DNA of 64,000 bases from Terriglobia bacterium (GTDB lineage Bacteria; Acidobacteriota; Terriglobia; Terriglobales; Acidobacteriaceae). Under the pieces are notes generated by a model. That model was given only the letters and a program-made list of their open reading frames with translations. It had not been told where the DNA came from and did no database searches. Where the stretch lies: positions 69,748 to 133,747 of the forward strand of contig JAIQEU010000008.1 in the NCBI GenBank assembly GCA_020073665.1, in the 5' to 3' direction. How positions within the stretch are numbered: position 1 is the first letter of the stretch; the number at the start of each line of letters is the position of its first letter. The position numbers were made by a program, and so were the translations under genes. Below, piece by piece: positions 7,960 through 15,815 of this stretch.

Positions 7960-8853
7960 TCAGTCGCGGGATCGGGGTTGGGGCGGGGTTTGGGTTGGAG
8001 CGGCCGGCGGGGCTTTGGCTTGCAGTCCGTTGGCGTCGAAAGTCAGAGTCTTTACCTCACCGTAGTCTCCCTGAGCCGGTAGTTTCTTGCCGTTGAAGAA
8101 GACGTCCAGAGCTCCGATGTTTCCGCCTCGCACGGTAATTTCCTTCTGTGCCCCAATAGACTTTTCCGCCGGAGCCACCAAGGTGTCCTGCATGATTTGT
8201 TTTCCATCCACAGTAATCGTCACCCAGCAGTCCTCGTGCGCTTTGACGGTGACCGTGAACGCCGCAGACGAAGACGCCGCAGTGGGCTGATTGTTTACTG
8301 GCTTTGTGGTTTGACCAGAGCCCACGGGGATAGCCGGCTCGGCTCCCAGCGCAGCTGCGGCCGTCTCGCCGGCAGCGGCTGGCGGGGAGGCGTCTACGCT
8401 GGAACTGCTCGAGGGAGCGAGTTGCTCGGTGGGATGGGTCGCCTCCTTCTGTTTTTCCCGGGTGTAGAAGCCCCAGGCAGCAAACCCGAACGCCACCACG
8501 AGCAGCAAAGCGGCGAGGATTCCCCAGGGAATATTCAGCGCTTCTCTGCTCTCCGGTTGGGGCTGGACTTCGACCGCAGGTTTCTTTTCGAGTGCCTCGG
8601 TGGGGCCTCCGGGGACGGTAGCGCCCGAAGCCTCCAGGTAGTCGGCAATCGCTTGTTCTTCGTCAACACCAAGATGCCGGGCGTAGGCACGAACAAATCC
8701 CTTGTTGAAAATGCCGCCCGGCAGCTGGTCGAAATGCTCGTCTTCCAGGGCGCGCAGGAAGCGGGTGCCGATCTTGGTAGCGGCGGAGATGTCGTCCAGC
8801 GTGATCTTGCGCTGCTCCCGCTCCCGTTTCAGTCGCGCTCCGAAGGATCCCAC
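7960..8853 (-). CDS. rodZ: RodZ-like cell-shape protein (HTH, membrane anchor, DUF4115)
   Basis: The predicted protein has 297 residues. Residues 1-75 form the RodZ helix-turn-helix (LKREREQRKITLDDISAATKIGTRFLRALE, then the HFDQLPGGIFNKGFVRAYARHLG signature). A single membrane segment spans about 109-130, after an acidic/proline linker. A Ser/Ala/Pro-rich periplasmic linker leads to a C-terminal beta domain (FTVTVKAHEDCWVTITVDGKQIMQDTL onward, DUF4115). In other bacteria RodZ links MreB to the cell wall machinery. A good promoter lies about 90-120 bases upstream. The architecture is typical; the length is a little shorter than in E. coli. Confidence 0.88.
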   Translation of the reverse strand: MGSFGARLKREREQRKITLDDISAATKIGTRFLRALEDEHFDQLPGGIFNKGFVRAYARHLGVDEEQAIADYLEASGATVPGGPTEALEKKPAVEVQPQPESREALNIPWGILAALLLVVAFGFAAWGFYTREKQKEATHPTEQLAPSSSSSVDASPPAAAGETAAAALGAEPAIPVGSGQTTKPVNNQPTAASSSAAFTVTVKAHEDCWVTITVDGKQIMQDTLVAPAEKSIGAQKEITVRGGNIGALDVFFNGKKLPAQGDYGEVKTLTFDANGLQAKAPPAAPTQTPPQPRSRD

Positions 8854-8942
8854 TGTTGCGCTCTCCCACCAGCCGGAATGATTTCAGGCCAGCCCGCAAA
8901 ACACAAATACTATGTTAAGCGGAGGTTGCTGAAACGCATGAA

Positions 8943-8971
8943 ATTATAGGAGCGGAGAGTCGGGTTGTTAA
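8943..8971 (-). promoter_or_regulatory. Sigma-70-type promoter upstream of rodZ
   Basis: On the minus strand TTAACA (8971-8966), a 17-base spacer and TATAAT (8948-8943) form a near-consensus promoter about 90 bases ahead of the rodZ start. Confidence 0.65.
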
Positions 8972-9065
8972 CCGCTCAGCCGGTTGATACCAAGGCGGCT
9001 CCAAAACGGCCAATCCAGGTGTCCTTTCGACAGGTAGCTTGGGGGGTTCAGGTTACTTAGGTACA

Positions 9066-9095
9066 TTGCCCACCCTCCCAAATCGCACCTATAAT
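9066..9095 (+). promoter_or_regulatory. Promoter upstream of the diguanylate cyclase gene
   Basis: TTGCCC at 9066-9071, an 18-base spacer and a perfect TATAAT at 9090-9095 precede the ATG at 9133 by 37 bases. Confidence 0.6.
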
Positions 9096-9132
9096 TTGAG
9101 CACTTCCGCCCCGTTTTTGAGGACAGCTGTCA

Positions 9133-10197
9133 ATGACCAAGGCCACCGCCGCAAGCCCGGAACCAGAGCGCAATCGGCAGAGCCAGGAACTCAACATCTT
9201 TCACGATGTTGCCAAGGCCCTGACCTCGATGCTCGACCTGGACTCCATCCTGCAGGCCATCATGGAGAAAATGGCGGAATATTTTCGGCCTGACACCTGG
9301 TCGCTGCTCATGGTGGACGAAGAGCGCAACGAGCTCTACTTTGCGATCGCGGTCGGCAGCGCTGCGGAAGCTCTGAAAAATGTTCGCCTGAAGGTGGGCG
9401 AAGGCATCGCCGGATGGGTGGCCAAGCACGGTGAGCGGCTGATCGTGCCCGATGTGCTGACCGACCCGCGTTTCGCCAAACGAATCGACGAAATGACCAA
9501 GTGGGAGACGCGCTCCATCATCTGCGTGCCACTGCGTTCCAAGCACCGGGTGCTGGGCGTGATTCAACTGGTCAACGTCAACATGCAGGGCTTCAGCGAC
9601 CAGGAGCTGTTCTTTTTACAGTCGCTGTGCGACTACGCCGCCATTGCCATCGAAAACGCGCGCTCGGTGGAAAAGATTCAGGAACTGACCATCACCGACG
9701 ACTGCACTGGCCTGTACAATGCCCGCCATCTTTACAAGACGCTGGAAACCGAGGTCTACCGCTCGGCGCGCTTCAACTACGAATTCACGGTACTGTTCAT
9801 TGACCTCGACCACTTCAAGCAGGTCAACGATACCCACGGCCACCTGATCGGGAGCAAGCTGCTGGCGGAGATCGGCTACCTGATCAAGGCGCAGTTGCGC
9901 TTGATTGATTACGCCTTCCGCTATGGCGGTGACGAATTCGTGGTATTGCTGCCCCAGACCGGAAAAGATTCCGCGCTGGTAGTGGCACGCCGTCTGCGCG
10001 ACACGCTCCGCACCACATTGTTTTGCAAGGAAGAAGGACTCAACCTGAATATCCGCGCTTCCATCGGCGTGGCCACCTACCCGCACGACGCCCAAACCAC
10101 GCACGATGTTATCCGCCAAGCCGACGAAATGATGTACCTGGTAAAGAACACCACTCGCGACAACATCGGGATCGCACAGCGGGGAGTGATGAAGTAG
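9133..10197 (+). CDS. GAF-GGDEF diguanylate cyclase
   Basis: The product has 354 residues. A GAF sensor domain covers about 25-175 (VGEGIAGWVAKHGERLIVPDV, TRSIICVPLRSKHRVLGVIQLVN), followed by a coiled helix (SVEKIQELTITDDCTGLYNARHL) and a GGDEF domain. The active site reads RYGGDEF, with GGDEF at residues 265-269, so cyclic-di-GMP synthesis should be possible. RLID (256-259), five residues before GGDEF, is an intact RxxD inhibitory site, implying product feedback. No membrane segment is seen, so it is cytoplasmic. The GAF ligand cannot be told from sequence. Two PilZ-domain proteins elsewhere in the window (34055-34813 and 51322-51735) are candidate receptors. Confidence 0.92.
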   Translation: MTKATAASPEPERNRQSQELNIFHDVAKALTSMLDLDSILQAIMEKMAEYFRPDTWSLLMVDEERNELYFAIAVGSAAEALKNVRLKVGEGIAGWVAKHGERLIVPDVLTDPRFAKRIDEMTKWETRSIICVPLRSKHRVLGVIQLVNVNMQGFSDQELFFLQSLCDYAAIAIENARSVEKIQELTITDDCTGLYNARHLYKTLETEVYRSARFNYEFTVLFIDLDHFKQVNDTHGHLIGSKLLAEIGYLIKAQLRLIDYAFRYGGDEFVVLLPQTGKDSALVVARRLRDTLRTTLFCKEEGLNLNIRASIGVATYPHDAQTTHDVIRQADEMMYLVKNTTRDNIGIAQRGVMK

Positions 10198-10246
10198 CTT
10201 CCAGCTTCCCACCCCCGTAACTCCTGCGCGATGAATTTGTTTGAAC

Positions 10247-10543
10247 CTAGTGCTTTCTCTCACCGGGCGAGGTGTGAGTGTTGTCGTATTGAATGCCTTC
10301 CTCAACCTGGCGGATGGCATCGTTAATCAGAGCGATGGCCTTGGCGCGATGGCCACCCTTGTCGCGAGAAGCAGATTCCAAGGCTCGCTTGGCTTCGCGG
10401 AGATGCTCGAGAGCGGAAACCATTTCCGGTTGGTTCTCGGGCTTGGGCGCAGGTGCAGGCGCCGACGCTGCAAAGGCAGCGGATGATGCGCCCAAGACCA
10501 GGCTGAGGATCGCGGCGGCAAACACGGCCATCATTCTTTTCAT
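10247..10543 (-). CDS. Small secreted helical protein
   Basis: The predicted protein has 98 residues, starting at ATG 10543 with AGGAAGA upstream. After a signal peptide (MKRMMAVFAAAILSLVLGAS to about AFAA) and a Pro/Ala linker comes a helical module: QPEMVSALEHLREAKRALES, KGGHRAKAIALINDAIRQVEEGIQYDN. The same module ends the secreted repeat protein encoded at 21121-22008, where it reads QPEMTAAIQHLREAQRNLES and on to the same IQYDN end. It is thus a shared, probably mobile periplasmic domain of unknown role. It converges on the diguanylate cyclase gene with a 49-base gap. Confidence 0.75.
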   Translation of the reverse strand: MKRMMAVFAAAILSLVLGASSAAFAASAPAPAPKPENQPEMVSALEHLREAKRALESASRDKGGHRAKAIALINDAIRQVEEGIQYDNTHTSPGERKH

Positions 10544-10625
10544 TCTTCCTACCTCAAGTGAATTTTGACCCCGGTAGCGCAACATAATAACCCAAAACCA
10601 ATCTGTTCTTGATTTGACCGGTTCG

Positions 10626-11657
10626 CTATCGCTTGGGCGGATCCGTCACCGGCGACTCGCGCGCGCGGCCCACCAGCTTTTCCAGCTTGCCTTCAATCGC
10701 TGCATCTCCGATATGCTGATCCTGCAGCACTCCGTCGGCGTCGATGGTGAAGGTTTGCGGGATCGCACTTACCGCAAACAAGTGGGCGATGGGACCGTCG
10801 AAGCCGCCATCGCGGTACTGCGGCCAGGTCATCTGATTCTTGGCGACGAAGTCCTTCCACTTCTGCTCATCATCGTCGAGACTCACGCTCAGTATCAGCA
10901 GAGGCTGGCCCTGGAATTTCCTGGCGATGTCTCGCATGTGGGGCAGGGCCTCGCGGCATGGTCCGCACCAGGTGGCCCAGAAGTCGATCAGCACAACTCT
11001 ACCTTTCAACTCATCGAGCGAGACTCGCTGACCGTCGGTGGTGGTAACCGAAAACGCTGGCGCCATTCGAGCCCGCGCCAAGTCGGGCGCGCTAATGTAC
11101 CGCAGGGCGCGCTGCCGGTCCGGATCATCGGCCGGCCTCATCTTTACAAACTGCTCAAACTGCGCTTTGGCGGCATCGTCCTGCTTCAACTGGGCGAGGA
11201 TCTGTCCATCAACGAATACCGCATCTGGGAAATTTGCGTACGTGGCCAGCGCCTTGCTCATCTCCTGATGCGCCCGAGCGAAGATCTCTTCCTTGTGCTT
11301 TTCGAGAGCCTCAGCCCGCAGAACGAACCCGAGCTCATAATGGGCGATCGCCAAAGCTTTGTCGCCCTGAGCTTCCGCTATCATCTCTTCCCCAGCGGTT
11401 TCAGCAGTCTTCCAGTCACGCAGCTCGATCCCGTACTTGATCATCTTCTTCTGGCATCCCAGGCAGTGGCCATCGTCCTGCTTATCAGCTTTCTTGAAGT
11501 TATCCAACGCGTCCAGAGTCATGTGGTGCTGCAGGTCGTCGAGAGCGTGCTTGTAGGTTTTGCGGGCTTTCTCGTTGGCGGGACCCTCGGGGTCATCTTG
11601 TGCAAGGGAGGGGATCACGAGGGCGGCCAAGAGCAATAACAATCCGCAGTACCGCAT
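10626..11657 (-). CDS. TlpA-like thioredoxin with N-terminal TPR-type region
   Basis: The predicted protein has 343 residues, starting at ATG 11657 after GGAGG. A signal peptide (MRYCGLLLLLAALVIPSLA) exports it. A helical TPR-like region (about 25-185) contains an extra CLGC pair near residues 65-68. The C-terminal 150 residues are a TlpA/ResA-type thioredoxin fold with the active site WATWCGPC (CGPC at 231-234) and the cis-Pro segment AIPQTFTIDADG. It is likely a periplasmic thiol-disulfide reductase. The Ser/Thr kinase gene ends 172 bases upstream on the same strand. The substrate is unknown. Confidence 0.85.
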   Translation of the reverse strand: MRYCGLLLLLAALVIPSLAQDDPEGPANEKARKTYKHALDDLQHHMTLDALDNFKKADKQDDGHCLGCQKKMIKYGIELRDWKTAETAGEEMIAEAQGDKALAIAHYELGFVLRAEALEKHKEEIFARAHQEMSKALATYANFPDAVFVDGQILAQLKQDDAAKAQFEQFVKMRPADDPDRQRALRYISAPDLARARMAPAFSVTTTDGQRVSLDELKGRVVLIDFWATWCGPCREALPHMRDIARKFQGQPLLILSVSLDDDEQKWKDFVAKNQMTWPQYRDGGFDGPIAHLFAVSAIPQTFTIDADGVLQDQHIGDAAIEGKLEKLVGRARESPVTDPPKR

Positions 11658-11747
11658 GCCAACCTCCTGCGATGAGTCCGCGTGGCGGAGTTCCAACGAT
11701 TTCGGATTCATTTCCCGTAAAGCAGATCACCAGCGGCAGTCACGAGA

Positions 11748-11866
11748 GTAGGCCTGCGACAGCCGTTGCGGAGATCCGCTTCGCTGGACAGCCGGGGGTG
11801 CCGTCCCTACGTAGTTCCTGCGGGGCTGACTACTTCAACCCCGTTATCACGTAGGCCTGCGACAGC
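11748..11866. repeat. 16-bp direct repeat at the 3' end of the kinase gene
   Basis: GTAGGCCTGCGACAGC occurs at 11748-11763 and again at 11851-11866; the second copy encodes the last residues of the kinase propeller gene. The first copy is in the spacer, suggesting a small local duplication past the stop codon. Confidence 0.5.
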
Positions 11867-14412
11867 ACTCGTACATAGACGTATGCGTATGCAGTCCCGT
11901 CGATTGAAAAACGAGGTGCACCCGTGGACGAGACTCCCGCTGCCGCATCCGCTCCGAAGGTTTTCCACAAATCCATTTTCCCAGTTACTGTATTCACCTG
12001 ATAGACCTTCGCGGTCTTCTGGTTCCCGCCTCTGGGGGCCACGTACACCGATCCCCCGTCCGGCGACCAACCCGCCACGTAGTAGTGCGAGTCTAGCCCA
12101 GGGATCAGACGAATACCACTTCCCTGGAGCGGCCAGATCCCCCATTTTCCATCGGGTCCCAGCACGGTCGTGCTGTTGCCGTCCGGCGAGAGGTTTACAC
12201 CGGCCACGCCCTCCGGAGTGATGGGCTTGGAATCGCCGTTGCTCAGATCGATCAGATAGTCACGGCCACCGTGCCCGGCTTCAATACCTGAGGCCAGCAG
12301 TCGCTTGCCGTCGGGTAGCCAGCGAACCCCACCGTAGCTTATGGCATCGTGGGTAAGCGGCCTTGCCTCACCCGCACCCGTCGGCACCAGGTTCAGGGAT
12401 CCACCCTTCGCCGGCTTGGTGATCGCCCATTTTGCATCGGGCGAGATGGCCATGGCGTTGCCCTCGCCAATGCGGACCGGAGGCGACCCGTCGGTATCGC
12501 GCAGGAACACGGTGTAATTCGGTCCACCCCCATCGCCTTCCTCGTCGAACAGGATCTTCCGGCCGTCCGGGCTGATATCGCGCAGCCCCGACCATCCGAA
12601 CCACCCCAATTCATGCTCCTCTTTTCCACCTGGCGCTACTCCTCGAATCCCAATACGTGTCTGATGGGTCACCGTCAGGACGACTCCGTTTCGCACATCC
12701 TCCAGCCACATGCCGCCGGGCACGTTGGTGATGGTGCGCAGCTTGCCGGAGAGGGTCACCGCCCGAGGGTTCGAGGCGCTGCCGCTGTTGCTTGAGGTAA
12801 ACCAGATCTCATCGCCCTGTGGAGACCAGAGAATCCCCTGTAATGAGGTCCAGCCGGAGGAAAGCTTTTTCTCTTTGTCCTTGCCATCCGAGCCGATCAC
12901 CGCGACCGAACCCTCGTCGTCGCCTCCGGGGACCTCATGGTCGGCAAAGGCCACCCACTTGCCGTCGGGAGAAATCTTTGGGTGGCTGATCCAGTTGATG
13001 CTGTCCAGCAGCACCTTGCCGACGGGATATTCCAAACGCCAGTGGTGGTTTTCCGGAACGTAACGGACGACTGCCATACTCTCGCCGTTCGCCGCCCAGT
13101 CCGCGTCTTGCACATTGTCCAGCACTTCGCGTGGCGATCCTCCACTGATGGGCACCCTCGCCAGCGTCCCAGACCGCGCGTAGCCACCTAGCCCCACCGT
13201 GTTGAGGCGAACCGCCAGTTCTCCGTTCTTGGAGATCGAAAGCAGCTCCGCATCCTTGAGCCCCAGTTCGCGCGCCCCGGGATCGTCGGTGCGCGCCATG
13301 TAGAGCTGGCGGTCGCCTCCCTCCCACGATGCGCTGTAAACAATGCTGCCGTCGGGGGTGAACCGGGCATTGCCGATGGAACCCATGCGAAAGGTGATTT
13401 GCTGGTACTCGGCCACAGACGGAGGACCGCCAGCCCTGCCGAGCCACCAGCCGAGGCCGAGCATCACCAGCGCGACACCAAGACCACCCGCCAGACCGGC
13501 CAGCAACTTGCGACGCGGCGCTCCACTGGCAACCGGCAGGGCCTTAGCGGTGGTGCTGGAGACCCCGGAAAGGTGTTCGAGATCAAATGCGATGTCGCTG
13601 GCGGAGTGGAAGCGCGCCTCGGGATTCTTTTCCAGGCAGTGATGCACGATGCGCTCCAGCGCCGGCGAAACGTTGCGGTTGGTCTCGGCCAGTTCGGGAG
13701 GGTCTTCTTTAAGAATTGAACTCATCGTGTCGGCGGGAGTGTCTCCGTGAAACGCCCGCTTGCCGGAGAGCATCTCGTAGAGAATTGCGCCGAAGCTGAA
13801 GATGTCGGAGCGGGCATCCAGGGTCAAACCACGCACCTGTTCGGGCGACATGTATCCCGCCGTGCCCAGCACCACGCCGGCTTCAGTGCCGTGGGTGGCG
13901 GTGGGCAGTGTGGTGTGCGCGCCGGGTTCAGCCTGGGTGAGTTTGGCCAGACCAAAGTCGAGGATTTTGACTCGCCCATCTTTGGTGATGAACAAGTTCT
14001 CCGGCTTGAGGTCGCGATGGACGATGCCCTTTTCGTGGGCCGCGGCCAGTCCGTGGGCAATCTGCAGGGCGTAGTCCAGGGCCTTGCGCACCGCGATTGA
14101 TCCGGTGCGCAAGCGTTCCCGCATGGTCTCTCCCTCAAGTAGTTCGGAGACCACGTAAGGCGAGCTATCGCTGGTGCCAATATCGAATACCGCCAGAATG
14201 TTGGGATGGTTCAGGGCGGCGGTGGCGAGGGCCTCTTGCTCAAAGCGGCGGAGCCGCTCGGCGTCGCGAGTGAGCGCGTGCGGCAAGACCTTGATCGCTA
14301 CTTCACGTTTGAGGCGAGAATCACGGGCACGATAGACCTCGCCCATGCCGCCTGCGCCCAGAAGGGAAACAATTTCGTATGGCCCGAGTTTGGTGCCAGA
14401 GGTCAGGTTCAT
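11830..14412 (-). CDS. Membrane Ser/Thr protein kinase with beta-propeller sensor
   Basis: The predicted protein has 860 residues. The N-terminal PknB-type kinase (about 12-280) has the glycine loop GAGGMGEVYRARD, catalytic K41, HRDLKPEN at 132-139, DFG at 152-154 and the SPEQVRG activation segment, so it should be active. A basic stretch then a membrane helix (about 302-325) separates it from an exported about 530-residue region of repeated WD40/TolB-like blades (repeats of the type RFTPDGSIVYSASWEGG and KISPDGKWVAFADHE), probably a propeller that senses a ligand. This layout is a hallmark of acidobacterial kinases. TlpA follows on the same strand. Confidence 0.92.
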   Translation of the reverse strand: MNLTSGTKLGPYEIVSLLGAGGMGEVYRARDSRLKREVAIKVLPHALTRDAERLRRFEQEALATAALNHPNILAVFDIGTSDSSPYVVSELLEGETMRERLRTGSIAVRKALDYALQIAHGLAAAHEKGIVHRDLKPENLFITKDGRVKILDFGLAKLTQAEPGAHTTLPTATHGTEAGVVLGTAGYMSPEQVRGLTLDARSDIFSFGAILYEMLSGKRAFHGDTPADTMSSILKEDPPELAETNRNVSPALERIVHHCLEKNPEARFHSASDIAFDLEHLSGVSSTTAKALPVASGAPRRKLLAGLAGGLGVALVMLGLGWWLGRAGGPPSVAEYQQITFRMGSIGNARFTPDGSIVYSASWEGGDRQLYMARTDDPGARELGLKDAELLSISKNGELAVRLNTVGLGGYARSGTLARVPISGGSPREVLDNVQDADWAANGESMAVVRYVPENHHWRLEYPVGKVLLDSINWISHPKISPDGKWVAFADHEVPGGDDEGSVAVIGSDGKDKEKKLSSGWTSLQGILWSPQGDEIWFTSSNSGSASNPRAVTLSGKLRTITNVPGGMWLEDVRNGVVLTVTHQTRIGIRGVAPGGKEEHELGWFGWSGLRDISPDGRKILFDEEGDGGGPNYTVFLRDTDGSPPVRIGEGNAMAISPDAKWAITKPAKGGSLNLVPTGAGEARPLTHDAISYGGVRWLPDGKRLLASGIEAGHGGRDYLIDLSNGDSKPITPEGVAGVNLSPDGNSTTVLGPDGKWGIWPLQGSGIRLIPGLDSHYYVAGWSPDGGSVYVAPRGGNQKTAKVYQVNTVTGKMDLWKTFGADAAAGVSSTGAPRFSIDGTAYAYVYVRVLSQAYVITGLK

Positions 14413-14471
14413 TGGTGGGCCAGATTATAACCTTAGAGACTGAACAGCGGAGCGACGCATCCGCGCCATCT

Positions 14472-15794
14472 TCAGGCGGGTTGGCAAGCGGCTGAGTAGA
14501 AATTCAACACTTGGCGGATGCGGTCTTCGATGAGAGCGTCAGGTCGTGCGGGGATCGCTCCCGCGCGCACGAATTCGTACTGCTGGGGTAAGCATTGGCC
14601 GAGCAAGGTTAGAGGTATTTCGGCGTGTGACAGGTTCGTCAGCAGTCTTTCCAGTTCCTTCTGCACTGCGGTGTCTGGCCAGTAATAGCGGCAGCGATCA
14701 CTGTAGCTGAATTGGCGCGCGAACTGGAGTTGCGATTCGTCTCCCGAGTAATAGGCTTTCCAGTGCGCGGGATTCGCCAGCATGGCTTGCTCGAGGGCTT
14801 GGCGGACGCGGGAAGTCTGGATGCCTTTTCGCTGGCCGAGCCATTCCTGCTCGATGCTGCTCAGGGCAAAGACGGCTTCACGAAATGCGAACGTGAGCCA
14901 GGGTCCCACTTTCAGAATGGCGAAGTGGTCTTCCACCATTTCGCGCAGCGCCGCTGGGGCTTGGTAGTCGGTGGAGTGGGCTTCGTACACCAGCGCGGGA
15001 GAAACCGGCAGGTTCTGGCTCAAAGGGCGGGCTTTGCGGCGGTCGTAGTCGAAGACGTGGGTGTCGCCGAATTCCACTCCGGGCTGCACCACCAGCCCGA
15101 TGACCCGCTCCCAGGCATCCTCCAGGCCGCGCGCGTGAAACGCTGCGCGCGAAACTTCCAGGGTCTTCTGCATGCTCTCGACGTGGGTGACTTCCGGCGC
15201 CTGCCCAGCGGCCTGCTCGCCTCCGGGGACGGGCACCTCGGTTCCGATTACGTACAGCGGCGCGGGAGCATCCACCGGCAATTCGCGGCGGGCATTTTCG
15301 GCGGCATCGCAGAGCTGGGCAGCGCGCTGAGCAACTTTTTCGTCACCGATGTGGGCGGCGGCATCATCGGCGCAAGCCATGCTCGCATCCAGATGAATCT
15401 TGGCGTAGCCCGCCAGAACACAGGCGCCTACCAACTCGGCGGCTTTAGCGAGGGCAGTCTGACCGGGCTCGCTACGCCAGGGATACGGGCCCAGGTGGTC
15501 GCCTCCCAAGAGGATCTTTTCTTTCGGGAAGCCTACGCGCCGCGCGATGGACGACAAGTATTCTGCAAATTGCGCCGGCGTCAGTCCGGTGTAGCCGCCA
15601 AACTGGTTGACCTGATTTGAGGTTGACTCCACGCAGAGCATGGAATCGCTGGCGAGCGCATGCCGCATGGCAGCCTGCAACACCTGCGGATGCGCGGAGC
15701 AAACCGAAAACAGGCCTACGGATTGCTTGCGGCGGTTGCGGTCAACGATGTCCCGCAGCCAATGGACAGCTGATTCCCTACCCCCAGGAGTCAT
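14472..15794 (-). CDS. GatZ/KbaZ-like tagatose-bisphosphate aldolase accessory subunit
   Basis: The predicted protein has 440 residues, starting at ATG 15794 with GGGGTGA upstream. The whole length matches the GatZ/KbaZ family: GLFSVCSAHPQVLQAAMRHA, VESTSNQVNQFGGYTGLTP, ILLGGDHLGPYPW, YAKIHLDASMACADD, YVIGTEVPVPGGE, VVQPGVEFGD and VGPWLTFAFREAVFAL. In enterobacteria this subunit is needed for full activity and stability of the class II tagatose-1,6-bisphosphate aldolase GatY/KbaY, and it was once called a putative tagatose-6-phosphate kinase. No aldolase partner lies in the window. It sits 21 bases after the giant kinase gene on the same strand, suggesting co-transcription, and it ends just before the other kinase gene. 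Confidence 0.85.
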   Translation of the reverse strand: MTPGGRESAVHWLRDIVDRNRRKQSVGLFSVCSAHPQVLQAAMRHALASDSMLCVESTSNQVNQFGGYTGLTPAQFAEYLSSIARRVGFPKEKILLGGDHLGPYPWRSEPGQTALAKAAELVGACVLAGYAKIHLDASMACADDAAAHIGDEKVAQRAAQLCDAAENARRELPVDAPAPLYVIGTEVPVPGGEQAAGQAPEVTHVESMQKTLEVSRAAFHARGLEDAWERVIGLVVQPGVEFGDTHVFDYDRRKARPLSQNLPVSPALVYEAHSTDYQAPAALREMVEDHFAILKVGPWLTFAFREAVFALSSIEQEWLGQRKGIQTSRVRQALEQAMLANPAHWKAYYSGDESQLQFARQFSYSDRCRYYWPDTAVQKELERLLTNLSHAEIPLTLLGQCLPQQYEFVRAGAIPARPDALIEDRIRQVLNFYSAACQPA

Positions 15795-15815
15795 TCGAGG
15801 TCACCCCGCTGCTTT

